The translations under genes and the position numbers were made by a program. 61,176 nt of DNA from Lachnospiraceae bacterium (lineage in GTDB: Bacteria > Bacillota > Clostridia > Lachnospirales > Lachnospiraceae). The stretch covers positions 2,671 to 63,846 of the forward strand of contig JAUNPP010000001.1 of assembly GCA_030536685.1 (NCBI GenBank), written 5' to 3'. Shown here in pieces: positions 25,156 to 33,933 of this stretch (position 1 is its first letter; every line of letters starts with the position of its first letter). The notes beneath the pieces were generated by a model that had not been told where the DNA came from, searched no databases, and was given only the letters and a program-made list of their open reading frames with translations.

Positions 25156-25232
25156 CAAGATTTTTTTGAAAAGCATAGATGACAAGATTTGGTTGGAAAA
25201 GCATAGATAACAAGATTTTGTTGGAAAAGCAC
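25151..25232 (+). repeat. 28-base tandem repeat, three units
   Basis: GATAACAAGATTTTGTTGGAAAAGCATA-like units start at 25151, 25178 and 25206. The stop codon of the MFS gene lies in the first unit. Confidence 0.8.
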
Positions 25233-25302
25233 TTGCATATTTGGCACAGGAAGTATAAAATGATTAGCATGAATTGGATGCAGGGAAAGGATTGTAGAAC
25301 CG

Positions 25303-25611
25303 ATGAGTGTAGAAAAAGTTAATAAATATAAAGAAGAGAAGAAAAACAGGAAAGAGATTCTGGAAAAAGAAAAGAAGAAAAAACGTCTTGCGCATATCGG
25401 TGGCTGGGCAGCAGGTCTTGTGCTTACGGGAGCTCTGGTTGTACTGCTTGGGCTTACCGCTAAGAATGCATATAAGGACTATCAGGATTCCAAGCCGAAT
25501 TATAATGCTGAGTCAATGGTGGTAACTGATATGACAGGTATTTTGGATACGCTGGAATCAGAAGCAGAAACGCCTGCAGATGATGCATCAGGAGAGACGA
25601 AAGCTGAGTAA
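25303..25611 (+). CDS. small single-pass membrane protein
   Basis: 102 residues: a strongly basic coiled N terminus (VEKVNKYKEEKKNRKEILEKEKKKKR), one membrane helix near 33-54 (IGGWAAGLVLTGALVVLLGLTA) and an acidic outer tail. GGAAAGGATTG precedes the ATG. I do not recognise a family. The layout resembles small bitopic proteins of Lachnospiraceae of unknown role. A terminator follows. Confidence 0.7.
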   Translation: MSVEKVNKYKEEKKNRKEILEKEKKKKRLAHIGGWAAGLVLTGALVVLLGLTAKNAYKDYQDSKPNYNAESMVVTDMTGILDTLESEAETPADDASGETKAE

Positions 25612-25628
25612 GTTTTCATTGAATTTTG

Positions 25629-25666
25629 CAGCCTGAAATCAAATAACTGATTTCAGGCTGTTTTTT
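25629..25666 (+). terminator. Rho-independent terminator
   Basis: Perfect 12-base arms CAGCCTGAAATC/GATTTCAGGCTG with T6. Confidence 0.88.
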
Positions 25667-25690
25667 GTCAGGAAGTTTAGGGAGAAATTT

Positions 25691-26215
25691 ATGAGAAAAT
25701 GTGATAACATTACTTTAATAGGTATGCCTGGAGCCGGGAAAAGTACGATTGGAGTTGTACTGGCAAAACGGCTGGGATACCGCTTTGTGGATACAGATCT
25801 GCTGATTCAGGAGCAGGAAAAAAGGCTTCTGAAGGAGATCATTGCGCAGGAAGGCCTGGATGGATTCCGGCGCATCGAAAACCAGGTGAATGCAGGTCTC
25901 GAGGTCAGCCGGAGTGTGATCGCTCCGGGCGGCAGCGTGATTTACTGTAAGGAAGCGATGGAGCATCTGAAGCAGCTGGGACCGGTCATATATCTGCGGG
26001 TTTCCTATCAGGATCTGGCAAAACGGCTGGGCGACCTGGTTGACCGCGGCGTGGCTCTGAAAGAAGGCCAGGGGCTTCGGGAGCTGATGGAGGAAAGAGG
26101 CGTACAATATGAAAAGTACGCGGATTACATTATAGATGAAGACGGGCTGACACCCGGAAGAGTTGCAGCAATTCTGGAAAGTAAGATTAGGAGGCTATAT
26201 TATGTATCAGATTAA
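25691..26215 (+). CDS. aroK: shikimate kinase
   Basis: 174 residues. Phosphorylates shikimate in aromatic amino acid synthesis. The Walker A GMPGAGKST is at residues 12-20, the shikimate-binding Asp in FVDTDLLI, Arg in GFRRIEN and the Gly-rich APGGS. The lid arginine region is less typical than in E. coli AroK. It overlaps murC by 14 bases, so the two are translationally coupled, a common arrangement in Lachnospiraceae-type genomes only in my impression. Confidence 0.88.
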   Translation: MRKCDNITLIGMPGAGKSTIGVVLAKRLGYRFVDTDLLIQEQEKRLLKEIIAQEGLDGFRRIENQVNAGLEVSRSVIAPGGSVIYCKEAMEHLKQLGPVIYLRVSYQDLAKRLGDLVDRGVALKEGQGLRELMEERGVQYEKYADYIIDEDGLTPGRVAAILESKIRRLYYVSD

Positions 26216-27599
26216 TTTTGATGAACCCTGCAGAGTATATTTTATGGGAATCGGCGGTATCAGTATGAGCGGACTGGCAGAGATTTTAATGAAGGAAGGC
26301 TTTACTGTAACCGGTTCTGATATGAGAGAATCCGACCTGACAAAGCAGCTGGAAGCAGCCGGAGCTAAAATCAATTATCAGCAGATTGCGTCCAATATCG
26401 ATCCTGAAGCAATCGATGTCGTAGTTTATACAGCAGCAATTCATGAGAATCATCCGGAGCTTGCAGAGGTTATCCGCCTTGACATCCCCCGTTTGACAAG
26501 AGCAGAGCTGCTTGGACAGATCATGAGAAATTATAAGACCTCAATTGCAATTTCCGGTACACATGGAAAGACCACCACAACCTCCATGATTACAGAGGTT
26601 ATGCTGGAAGCAGGGCTTGATCCTACTATTACAGTAGGAGGTATGCTGGACTGCATTCATGGAAACTTCCATCTGGGAAGCTCAGACTGTTTTATCACGG
26701 AAGCATGTGAATACACCAACAGCTTTCTGTCATTTTATCCGACCGTTGAGGCGGTTTTGAACATTGAAGCAGACCATCTGGACTTTTTCAAGGATCTGGA
26801 GGATATCCGTCATTCCTTCCGCCTGTTCATGGAAAAGCTGCCCGCAGGCGGAGTTTTGGTTATAAACAGTGAAATCGATGGCTGGGAGGAGCTGACAGCA
26901 GGCCTTTCCTGCCGCGTGGTAACATTTGGTCTGGAAGACTCAGCAGCAGATTTCACAGCAGCCAACGTTACATATGATGAACAGGCACATCCTTCTTTTG
27001 ATCTGCTTGTTTTAAGAGACGGCAGCTATGAAAAGGTAACTGAAATCCGGCTGAATGCACCGGGAATCCACAACCTGAAGAATGCGCTGGCGTGTGCGGC
27101 AATTGCACTGGAGCAGGGCGTGAAGCCTGAAGCGGTTGCGGCAGGACTGAACCGCTTTGGAAATGCCCACAGACGTTTTGAATATAAGGGAAGCATTGGC
27201 GGAGTAAAGATTGTGGATGATTATGCACATCATCCCCAGGAGATTGATGCGACGCTGGCTGCTGCCAGAGAGATGAAGACAGGTAAGATCTGGTGTGCAT
27301 TCCAGTCTCATACCTACACACGTACCAAAGCTCTGCTGGACGAATTTGCCAACAGCCTTTCCAAAGCAGATGAGGTTCTGCTGGCCCCCATTTTCGCAGC
27401 ACGCGAAACCGATACGTTAGGCATCAGTTCTCAGGATATCGCGGACAGAATTGAAAGGCTGGGAACAAAGGCGCACAATTTTGAATCTTTTGATGAGATC
27501 GAAACCTTTATCCTTACGAATTGTCAGCCCGGAGATCTGGTGATCACAATGGGAGCCGGAGATATCTACAAGGTAGGGGAGAATCTTCTGGGAAAATAA
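26202..27599 (+). CDS. murC: UDP-N-acetylmuramate-L-alanine ligase
   Basis: 465 residues; adds L-Ala to UDP-MurNAc in the cytoplasm during peptidoglycan synthesis. Visible motifs are the N-terminal dinucleotide-like GIGGISMSGLAEI, the ATP loop SGTHGKTTTTSM, the Mur motif with EACEYTNSFL, and VDDYAHHPQEI in the C-terminal domain. Start at the ATG preceded by TTAGGAGG. Confidence 0.96.
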   Translation: MYQINFDEPCRVYFMGIGGISMSGLAEILMKEGFTVTGSDMRESDLTKQLEAAGAKINYQQIASNIDPEAIDVVVYTAAIHENHPELAEVIRLDIPRLTRAELLGQIMRNYKTSIAISGTHGKTTTTSMITEVMLEAGLDPTITVGGMLDCIHGNFHLGSSDCFITEACEYTNSFLSFYPTVEAVLNIEADHLDFFKDLEDIRHSFRLFMEKLPAGGVLVINSEIDGWEELTAGLSCRVVTFGLEDSAADFTAANVTYDEQAHPSFDLLVLRDGSYEKVTEIRLNAPGIHNLKNALACAAIALEQGVKPEAVAAGLNRFGNAHRRFEYKGSIGGVKIVDDYAHHPQEIDATLAAAREMKTGKIWCAFQSHTYTRTKALLDEFANSLSKADEVLLAPIFAARETDTLGISSQDIADRIERLGTKAHNFESFDEIETFILTNCQPGDLVITMGAGDIYKVGENLLGK

Positions 27600-27658
27600 C
27601 ACAGTATTACACAATAAATGTAGATTTCGTTTTGATATTTTGTCGGTAAGGGTCAAAT

Positions 27659-27808
27659 TGTGGATAACTTATCCACAAATATTCAGACAATTCAACATAT
27701 TGTCTTTGTAATGATGGAGTTGTTTCTGGAAATTGGCAGACTTAATTCAAAACTATCCACATTATCCACAAGCGAGCTGTGGATAATAGGTTTATATACT
27801 GTGTATAA
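27659..27808. promoter_or_regulatory. cluster of DnaA boxes
   Basis: Four perfect TTATCCACA boxes: 27659-27667 (minus), 27669-27677 (plus), 27762-27770 (plus) and 27778-27786 (minus). CTATCCACA at 27753 and the complement TGTGTATAA at 27800 differ by one base. The last overlaps a TATAAT -10 (27804-27809) of the gene at 27842. Confidence 0.85.
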
Positions 27809-27841
27809 TCATGATATGCTGATAATAGGAGGGAAATCGCT

Positions 27842-29113
27842 ATGAGTAATTTGAAGGTGATGGGGACAGGAACCGGATATACCCTGATTTCCAACATATT
27901 TATTGATCAATATATGATAACGGCTGGTTCCAGCCATTTAAAAACCTATCTGCTGCTGATGAGGCTTTTTTCAGACCCGCAGAAGGAGATTTCTGTCAGC
28001 GGGATGGCAGATATTCTGGACTGCAGTGAAAGCGACGTGCTTCGTTCTCTGCGCTACTGGGAGAGAAAAGGGCTGATGAAGCTGGAATATGAAGCAGGAG
28101 GAAAGAAACTTTCGGGAATCTGCCTGCTGGATCTGCCTGCAAAAGAAAATTCCGGCAGAGCTGACCGGGAAATGCTGGCCAGCCAGGCGCCCGCGCAGAC
28201 CCCGGGAATGACAGCAAGTCAGGCCGCAGGTCAGATGTCCGTTCAGCCATCGGGAATGTCCGTGAATCAGTCATCAGGTCAGATGCTCGTTCAGCCATCG
28301 GGAATGTCCGTGAATGAGGCAGCGAATCAGGCAGAAAATCAGGTGTCTGAAATGGAAAATGAGGAGGCGCTTCCTGAGCGGAATGTGGATTTTGCGGCTG
28401 TATCAGCAGACGAAAATTTCAGCCGTCTGATGTTTATTGCGGAGCAGTATATCGGAACACCTTTGACAAGAGCCGACTGCGAGTCCTTTGCATGGCTGTA
28501 CGATGGGTTAAAGATGGAAGCTTCTTTGCTTGAATATCTGGTGGAATACTGTGTGACCAACGGTCACAGAAGTGTGCGTTATATGGAGGCGGTGGCGATC
28601 GACTGGCACCGGAAAAAGATTAAAACGGTAGAACAGGCCAGAATCTACACGCCGCTTCATAATAAAAACCTGTATGCCGTAATGAAAGCGCTGGGCTTAA
28701 ACGGACGTCAGCCGGCGCCGTCAGAGCGCAAGATTATTGATAGCTGGTTTCAGGAATACGGTTTTTCTCTGGATATGGTGGTGGAAGCATGCAACCGCAC
28801 AATGGTTTCAATCCATGAACCGAACCTGAATTATGTGGAATCGATTCTTTCACGTTGGAAGAAAGCCGGAATTTCACGTCTGGATCAGGTACAGGGACTG
28901 GATGAGAAATTCCAGAAGCAAAAAGAAGAAGCTGCAGGCGCTGACCCGGACAAAAACGGGCAGAAAGCAGCCTCAAAGGAAAAACAAAACGGCGGGAAAA
29001 ATGCAGGCTGGAGCGGCAATCGTTATCCGGCAAACAAGCCCGGCGCGCAGTTTCATGACTTTGAGCAGAGAAAGTATGATTATGATGAGCTGCTCAAGCA
29101 GATCAATTCATAG
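27842..29113 (+). CDS. DnaD-domain primosome protein
   Basis: 423 residues. The N-terminal winged-helix part includes LLMRLFSDPQKEISVSGMADILDCSESDVLRSLRYWERKGLM, a long low-complexity linker follows at about 110-180, and the central DnaD/DnaB-like domain (FIAEQYIGTPLTRADCESFAWLYDGLKMEASLLEYLVEYC) ends with a YxxxIL-type motif (YVESILSRWKKAGI). It loads or remodels DNA for the replicative helicase in Firmicutes. The linker has a 48-base repeat. It is followed by a DnaC-type loader and preceded by DnaA boxes. Confidence 0.9.
   Translation: MSNLKVMGTGTGYTLISNIFIDQYMITAGSSHLKTYLLLMRLFSDPQKEISVSGMADILDCSESDVLRSLRYWERKGLMKLEYEAGGKKLSGICLLDLPAKENSGRADREMLASQAPAQTPGMTASQAAGQMSVQPSGMSVNQSSGQMLVQPSGMSVNEAANQAENQVSEMENEEALPERNVDFAAVSADENFSRLMFIAEQYIGTPLTRADCESFAWLYDGLKMEASLLEYLVEYCVTNGHRSVRYMEAVAIDWHRKKIKTVEQARIYTPLHNKNLYAVMKALGLNGRQPAPSERKIIDSWFQEYGFSLDMVVEACNRTMVSIHEPNLNYVESILSRWKKAGISRLDQVQGLDEKFQKQKEEAAGADPDKNGQKAASKEKQNGGKNAGWSGNRYPANKPGAQFHDFEQRKYDYDELLKQINS
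28229..28324 (+). repeat. 48-base coding repeat, two units
   Basis: Codes for two copies of GQMSVQPSGMSVNQSS in the DnaD linker; units begin at 28229 and 28277. Confidence 0.85.
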
Positions 29114-29166
29114 TTGGATCAATTCATAGTTACTGTTCATAAAGACAGCAGAGAGGGGGCGGTCAG

Positions 29167-30168
29167 ATGTCATTGACCAATTCGCAGTATGATGAAATCA
29201 TGCGGGAATATAATCAGTTGAAGTTCCGACATGTTCGCGAACGGGAGGAACGGATTCAGGAGATTTACCAGAAAATACCGGCTGTTTTCGAGCTGGAGAA
29301 TGAAATCACTACGCTGGCCGCAAGCCAGGCCAGAAAGCTTCTCGGGGGTGATAAAAACTCCCTGAAGGAGCTGAAGATTCGCATGGCTGATCTGAAAGAG
29401 CAGAAAAAAGTACTGCTGCTTGCAAACGGATACGATGCGAATGCGATGGAGCTGCAGTACAGCTGTAAAAAGTGCGGTGATACAGGCTATATAAATGGAA
29501 AAAAATGTAAATGTTTTCGTCAGAAGGAGATCAATATGCTGTACCGTCAGTCAAATCTCAGACAGATATTGGAGAAAGAAAACTTTGACACATTTTCATT
29601 TGAATGGTATGATAGTACCGCATCAGACAGGAGGCTGAGTCCTCTGGAAAATATGCGCAATATAGCAGCTGTCTGTAAAGAAATGACAGCAGAATTTGCA
29701 CATGAAAAGACAAATCTTCTGCTGACCGGACCTGCGGGAACCGGAAAAACCTTTCTGACGCATTGCATTGCAAAAGCATTGCTTGACGCATGTTATTCCG
29801 TAATCTATCTGTCTGCGGCAGAATTGTTTGAGATTTTTTCTTCCCACCAGTTTCAGGATAAGCCGGAACCGGAGGAAGAGCTGATGTATCATCATATCTA
29901 TGAATGCGATTTGCTGATTATTGACGATCTGGGGACAGAAGTGGCCAATAATTTTACCATTTCACGTCTGTTTTCCTGTATCAACGAGAGGGCGAGAAAC
30001 GATCGTCCGGTTGTGATTTCCACAAATCTGACTTTAGCGCAGATCAATAGTCATTATTCAGAACGAATCAGTTCAAGATTAATCAGTAACTACAAAATAC
30101 TGGAGCTTTATGGTGATGACATCCGTATCAGAAAACTGATTGCACATAGGAGAGAAAACAATGGCTAA
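29167..30168 (+). CDS. DnaC/DnaI-type helicase loader ATPase
   Basis: 333 residues. An N-terminal helical part, a zinc-binding motif CKKCGDTGYINGKKCKCF near residue 100, then an AAA+ domain: Walker A GPAGTGKT, Walker B LLIIDDLG, sensor STNLT and the arginine finger region. Together with the DnaD-like protein it would load DnaB at origins. The gene is 53 bases after the DnaD gene and overlaps the PRPP synthetase gene by 8 bases. Confidence 0.92.
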   Translation: MSLTNSQYDEIMREYNQLKFRHVREREERIQEIYQKIPAVFELENEITTLAASQARKLLGGDKNSLKELKIRMADLKEQKKVLLLANGYDANAMELQYSCKKCGDTGYINGKKCKCFRQKEINMLYRQSNLRQILEKENFDTFSFEWYDSTASDRRLSPLENMRNIAAVCKEMTAEFAHEKTNLLLTGPAGTGKTFLTHCIAKALLDACYSVIYLSAAELFEIFSSHQFQDKPEPEEELMYHHIYECDLLIIDDLGTEVANNFTISRLFSCINERARNDRPVVISTNLTLAQINSHYSERISSRLISNYKILELYGDDIRIRKLIAHRRENNG

Positions 30169-31330
30169 TTCATTTAATACGATCCCTGTAGGCCGCCTTG
30201 GCCTGGTTCCCGTTGAAGGCTGTATGCCTCTGATGGAAAAGGTAGATAAAATTCTGGTGGAAAGACATCAGGAAAGAACAGAGAAGGGAAATACGATTCC
30301 TGTTGACGGATACGATGCTGATTCTTTTATCATAGAAGCACAGACTCCCCGTTTTGGCAGTGGTGAAGGCAAGGGTGTGCTGAACCAGTCAGTCCGCGGT
30401 GATGATCTGTACATTATGGTAGATGTATGCAACTACAGTCTGACCTATTCTCTTTGCGGAAAGGTCAATCATATGTCACCCGATGATCATTTTTCTAATC
30501 TGAAACGTATTATTGCGGCAGTTGGCGGCAAAGCAAGACGTATTACAGTGATTATGCCTTTCTTATATGAAAGCAGACAGCACAGAAAAGCAGGCAGAGA
30601 GTCCATGGACTGCGCACTCGCACTGCAGGAGCTGGTTGCGATGGGCGTGGACAACATTCTGACATTTGACGCTCATGATCCCAGAATCCAGAATGCGATT
30701 CCGTTAAACGGTTTTGAGAACATACAGTGCAGCCTGCAGTTTATCCAGGCGCTGCTGGATGCGGAGCCAAATCTTCAGATCGACAGCGATCATATGATGA
30801 TCATCAGCCCGGATGAAGGCGCTATGGGACGTGCGGTTTATTATGCCAATATGATGGGACTGGATGTAGGGATGTTCTATAAGAGAAGAGATTATACCAG
30901 GGTAGTCAACGGACGCAATCCCATCGTTGCACATGAATTTCTGGGAAGCTCTGTAGAGGGTAAGGATGTTCTGATCATTGACGATATGATTTCCTCAGGT
31001 GAGAGTATGCTGGATGTGGCAAAGGAACTGAAACGCCGCAAAGCCAGAAAGGTATTCGTATGCTCTACATTCGGACTGTTTACCAATGGTATGGTTAAGT
31101 TTGATGAGTACTATGAAGAAGGTCTGATCGACCGTGTACTGACCACCAATCTGATCTATCAGAAGGAAGAGCTTTTGTCCCGCCCGTACTATATCAGCGT
31201 TGATATCAGCCGTTATATGGCTCTGCTGATCGATACGCTGAACCACGATATCAGTATTCACGATCTGTTAAATCCTGCGCAGAGAATCCAGCAGGTGCTG
31301 GCAGAGTACCGTGAAAAACAGGGAAAATAA
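30161..31330 (+). CDS. prs: ribose-phosphate pyrophosphokinase
   Basis: 389 residues; makes PRPP from ribose 5-phosphate and ATP. The PRPP loop is VLIIDDMISSGESMLD, the active loop ESRQHRKAGRESMDCALALQEL, and the ribose-phosphate segment FDAHDPRI. It is longer than the common 310-residue form, with an extended N terminus and insertions, as in a Clostridia-type subgroup. Start at ATG after TAGGAGAG. Confidence 0.93.
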   Translation: MANSFNTIPVGRLGLVPVEGCMPLMEKVDKILVERHQERTEKGNTIPVDGYDADSFIIEAQTPRFGSGEGKGVLNQSVRGDDLYIMVDVCNYSLTYSLCGKVNHMSPDDHFSNLKRIIAAVGGKARRITVIMPFLYESRQHRKAGRESMDCALALQELVAMGVDNILTFDAHDPRIQNAIPLNGFENIQCSLQFIQALLDAEPNLQIDSDHMMIISPDEGAMGRAVYYANMMGLDVGMFYKRRDYTRVVNGRNPIVAHEFLGSSVEGKDVLIIDDMISSGESMLDVAKELKRRKARKVFVCSTFGLFTNGMVKFDEYYEEGLIDRVLTTNLIYQKEELLSRPYYISVDISRYMALLIDTLNHDISIHDLLNPAQRIQQVLAEYREKQGK

Positions 31331-31353
31331 GCAATTTCTGCAGAAATGTTATT

Positions 31354-31382
31354 TTGACATTCATGTAGTTTAATGATATAAT
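31354..31382 (+). promoter_or_regulatory. consensus promoter of the S1 gene
   Basis: TTGACA (31354-31359), 17-base spacer, TATAAT (31377-31382): a perfect match. Confidence 0.88.
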
Positions 31383-31418
31383 TAAAATTACGCGAGTTTT
31401 ATCAGGAGGTAAATGGAA

Positions 31419-32099
31419 ATGAGCGAAGAAATCGTAAAAGAAGTTACTGAAGAAACAGAAGAAGCTACTGCTGAAACAAACTCTGTCTGGGCAGATTTTG
31501 AAGAAAAGATGAAAGCTAATACCGTTATCACGGTTGAAATTGCCGGTGTAGTAAAGAGCGGTGTTGTTGCATATATTGATGGCGTTCGTGGTTTTATTCC
31601 CGCATCCCAGCTTTCTGCAGAATATGTAGAAGATCTGGAATCATGGCTGGGCAAAACAGTTGATGTTATGATCATTGAAGCAAAAGAAGATGAAAAACGC
31701 CTGATTCTTTCCGGTAAAAAAGTAGCCAGAAGAGAAGAAAGAAAGAAAAAATTCGAAGCAATTACAGTTGGCAGTGTACTGGAAGGTACTGTAGAATCTC
31801 TGCAGCCTTATGGTGCATTTATCGACCTGGGTGACAAGATCAGCGGACTGGTTCACATTTCTCAGATCAGCACTAAGAGAATCAAGACTCCCGAGGACGT
31901 TCTGGCTGTTGGCGATAAAGTAACCGTTAAGGTTCTTTCCAACGAGAAGAGAAAAATCAGCCTTAGTATGAGAGCTGTTCTGGAAGATGCTAAGAAGGAA
32001 GAGGAAGCAGCTGCTCCCAAGGAAGAAACTTTCCACTATAAAGAAAAAGGCAAAGCTTCTACAAACCTTGGCGACCTGTTAAAGGATATTCAGCTGTAA
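31419..32099 (+). CDS. S1-domain RNA-binding protein
   Basis: 226 residues. An acidic N terminus is followed by a first S1-like domain (NTVITVEIAGVVKSGVVAYIDGVRGFIPASQL) and a canonical second one (GSVLEGTVESLQPYGAFIDLGDKISGLVHISQISTKRI). It resembles a shortened ribosomal protein S1 or a YugI-type factor that binds mRNA on the ribosome. AGGAGG stands nine bases before the second of two close ATGs, chosen here. The strong promoter implies abundant expression. Confidence 0.88.
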   Translation: MSEEIVKEVTEETEEATAETNSVWADFEEKMKANTVITVEIAGVVKSGVVAYIDGVRGFIPASQLSAEYVEDLESWLGKTVDVMIIEAKEDEKRLILSGKKVARREERKKKFEAITVGSVLEGTVESLQPYGAFIDLGDKISGLVHISQISTKRIKTPEDVLAVGDKVTVKVLSNEKRKISLSMRAVLEDAKKEEEAAAPKEETFHYKEKGKASTNLGDLLKDIQL

Positions 32100-32216
32100 T
32101 TGAATCAGTGGGGGTTGTTCTGTCTTATGGACGTTCCGGCTGATTACGAAATATCTGTTTTGGATGCGCAGCTGTGCATTTTGGCGGATGATTAGCAGAA
32201 CAGGCGGGAGATGTAC

Positions 32217-32879
32217 ATGACAATACAGGAAGAAGTTGCCGCTCAGACGGAGGAGTGGAGAAAGACACAGCTTTTATATAATTCTGCGCTTAAGGAGATC
32301 AGTACCAAGATTGAGATCCTGAACAATGAATTTGTGCATTCACACAAGTATAATCCGATTGAGCATGTAACACAGCGTATTAAGACACCTGGCAGCATTA
32401 CCAGAAAGCTGAAACGGATAGGCTATGAGCCGACGATTGAAAACATGGAGAAATATCTGTGTGATATTGCCGGTATTCGTATTATCTGTTCATTTACGTC
32501 AGACATTTATCGTATTGCCGGCATGATTGCACGGCAGGACGACGTAGCCGTTTTAAAGATCAAGGATTACATGAAGCATCCGAAGGAGAACGGTTATAAA
32601 AGTTTCCATATGGTGGTAACATTGCCGATTTATCTCTCAACAGGTACGGAGAATACCAAGGTGGAGATTCAGATTCGGACGATTGCCATGGATTTCTGGG
32701 CAAGTCTGGAACATAAGATTTATTATAAATTCGAAGGGAATGCTCCTGAGTATATTTATGATGAATTGAAACAATGTGCTGACATCATCGATCAGCTTGA
32801 TCAGCGTATGCTTTCACTGAATGAAGAGGTTCAGCAGCTGAAGGCGACCAGTGCTGTACAGAGTTCTGAAGTTCATTGA
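32217..32879 (+). CDS. small alarmone synthetase, RelQ/RelP-type
   Basis: 220 residues with a RelA/SpoT synthetase domain and no hydrolase or regulatory domain. Motifs include RIKTPGSITRKLKR, LCDIAGIRIICSF, KDYMKHPKENGYKSFHMVV and the EIQIRTIAMDFWASLEHKI signature. Makes (p)ppGpp from GTP/GDP and ATP. Start set at the second ATG, six bases after GGCGGGAG. It has its own terminator. Confidence 0.92.
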   Translation: MTIQEEVAAQTEEWRKTQLLYNSALKEISTKIEILNNEFVHSHKYNPIEHVTQRIKTPGSITRKLKRIGYEPTIENMEKYLCDIAGIRIICSFTSDIYRIAGMIARQDDVAVLKIKDYMKHPKENGYKSFHMVVTLPIYLSTGTENTKVEIQIRTIAMDFWASLEHKIYYKFEGNAPEYIYDELKQCADIIDQLDQRMLSLNEEVQQLKATSAVQSSEVH

Positions 32880-32911
32880 ACCTGCTGTGGCAGGGATGCA
32901 AAAGAATAATG

Positions 32912-32944
32912 GATCCCCCGGTTTTATGACCGGGGGATTTTTCG
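32912..32944 (+). terminator. Rho-independent terminator
   Basis: GATCCCCCGG and CCGGGGGATT with an 8-base loop and T5. Confidence 0.88.
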
Positions 32945-32952
32945 CATAATCG

Positions 32953-33018
32953 TTTCTATTTATACACGTTCTCCTGTGCCGGAACAGCAAGTGCCCGGCA
33001 CGAGTGTAAACAGTAACG
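32953..33018 (+). repeat. 66-base dispersed element, copy 1
   Basis: Identical to 42250-42315 at 63 of 66 positions. It can fold through GTGCCGG/CCGGCAC and ACAC/GTGT. It lies between a terminator and the promoter of the TarI-like gene. Confidence 0.85.
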
Positions 33019-33055
33019 CATAATCCGCAGCGTGGCTGCGTTATCTATGAATCAA

Positions 33056-33084
33056 TGGACGAAATGATAAACCTGTGTTATAAT
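33056..33084 (+). promoter_or_regulatory. promoter of the glycopolymer locus
   Basis: TGGACG, 17-base spacer and TATAAT with an extended TGT; 112 bases before the ATG at 33196. Confidence 0.65.
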
Positions 33085-33195
33085 CTTGTAAACCTTGGAT
33101 GAACAGATGAGATTTAAGGGGATAGTTAACAGACAGGTACAGATATAGAATTTGCATGCATAAAAACCGACATGTAAAATTTAGGAGGGATAATT

Positions 33196-33933
33196 ATGAT
33201 TTCAGCAATGCTTTTCGCAGGTGGTGTAGGCTCCAGAATGAAGTCTGCAGAGATACCGAAGCAGTTTCTGGAAGTAGACGGAAAGCCGATCATCATCAGA
33301 ACTATGGCACATTTTGCAAATCACAGCCGTGTAGATAAGATTGTAGTTGCCTGCAAAGAGGATTGGATCGATACTTTGTGGGAACTCGTTGAGAAATTTC
33401 AGATCAAAAAGGTAGAGGATATTGTTCCTGGCGGTGCAAGCGGTTTTGATTCTATCCACAACGGTGTTATGAGAGTTGCAGAATATTCCAAACCGGAGGA
33501 TCTGATTCTGATTTGTGACGGGGTAAGACCCATGCTGTCAGAAGAACTGATTGATAATTGTATTGATGCTACTTTAAAGTATGAAACCGCAGTGCCGGTA
33601 ACTCCCAGTATTGACTCTCTTTTATACAGTGAAGACGGGGAAAACTGTGAGAAGAGCTATAAGAGAAGCTCTATGTATATCACACAGGCGCCTCAGGGCT
33701 ATACGATGAAAAAAATTCTCTGGGCTCACGATGAGGCGTACAAACGCAATATCCTGAATCCGGTTTCTTCCAGCGAACTGCTGATTGAATTGGGTGAAAG
33801 CGTGCATTTATTTTTAGGCGAGAGAGATAATATTAAGGTTACAACTCCGGAGGATCTTCAGATGCTCAGAGCAAAGTACTACTACAGACATTTTAAAACC
33901 TTTGCAAAGGAAGAACTGAAATATGGAATATAA
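33196..33933 (+). CDS. TarI/IspD-type cytidylyltransferase
   Basis: 245 residues of the IspD/TarI family. MLFAGGVGSRMKSAEIPKQFLEVDGKPI is the CTP-binding loop, GGASGFDSIHNGV the second nucleotide contact, and TPEDL near the C terminus is conserved. The cell-wall context (SDR, two LicD proteins, sugar-phosphate transferase) favours making a CDP-polyol such as CDP-ribitol rather than the isoprenoid precursor. TAGGAGGG precedes the ATG. It overlaps the SDR gene by 11 bases. Confidence 0.85.
   Translation: MISAMLFAGGVGSRMKSAEIPKQFLEVDGKPIIIRTMAHFANHSRVDKIVVACKEDWIDTLWELVEKFQIKKVEDIVPGGASGFDSIHNGVMRVAEYSKPEDLILICDGVRPMLSEELIDNCIDATLKYETAVPVTPSIDSLLYSEDGENCEKSYKRSSMYITQAPQGYTMKKILWAHDEAYKRNILNPVSSSELLIELGESVHLFLGERDNIKVTTPEDLQMLRAKYYYRHFKTFAKEELKYGI

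Noticed and set aside
25151..25232. Attachment site or CRISPR-like repeat
   Set aside because: Three adjoining 28-base copies without spacers and without integrase or cas genes; a simple tandem duplication.
27600..27841. Chromosomal origin oriC
   Set aside because: DnaA boxes are present, but dnaA, dnaN and a clear AT-rich unwinding element are not. Control of the following genes is the simpler reading.
33196..33933. ispD for isoprenoid synthesis
   Set aside because: The family is shared, but overlap with an SDR and two LicD genes points to cell-wall CDP-polyol synthesis. It is not excluded.
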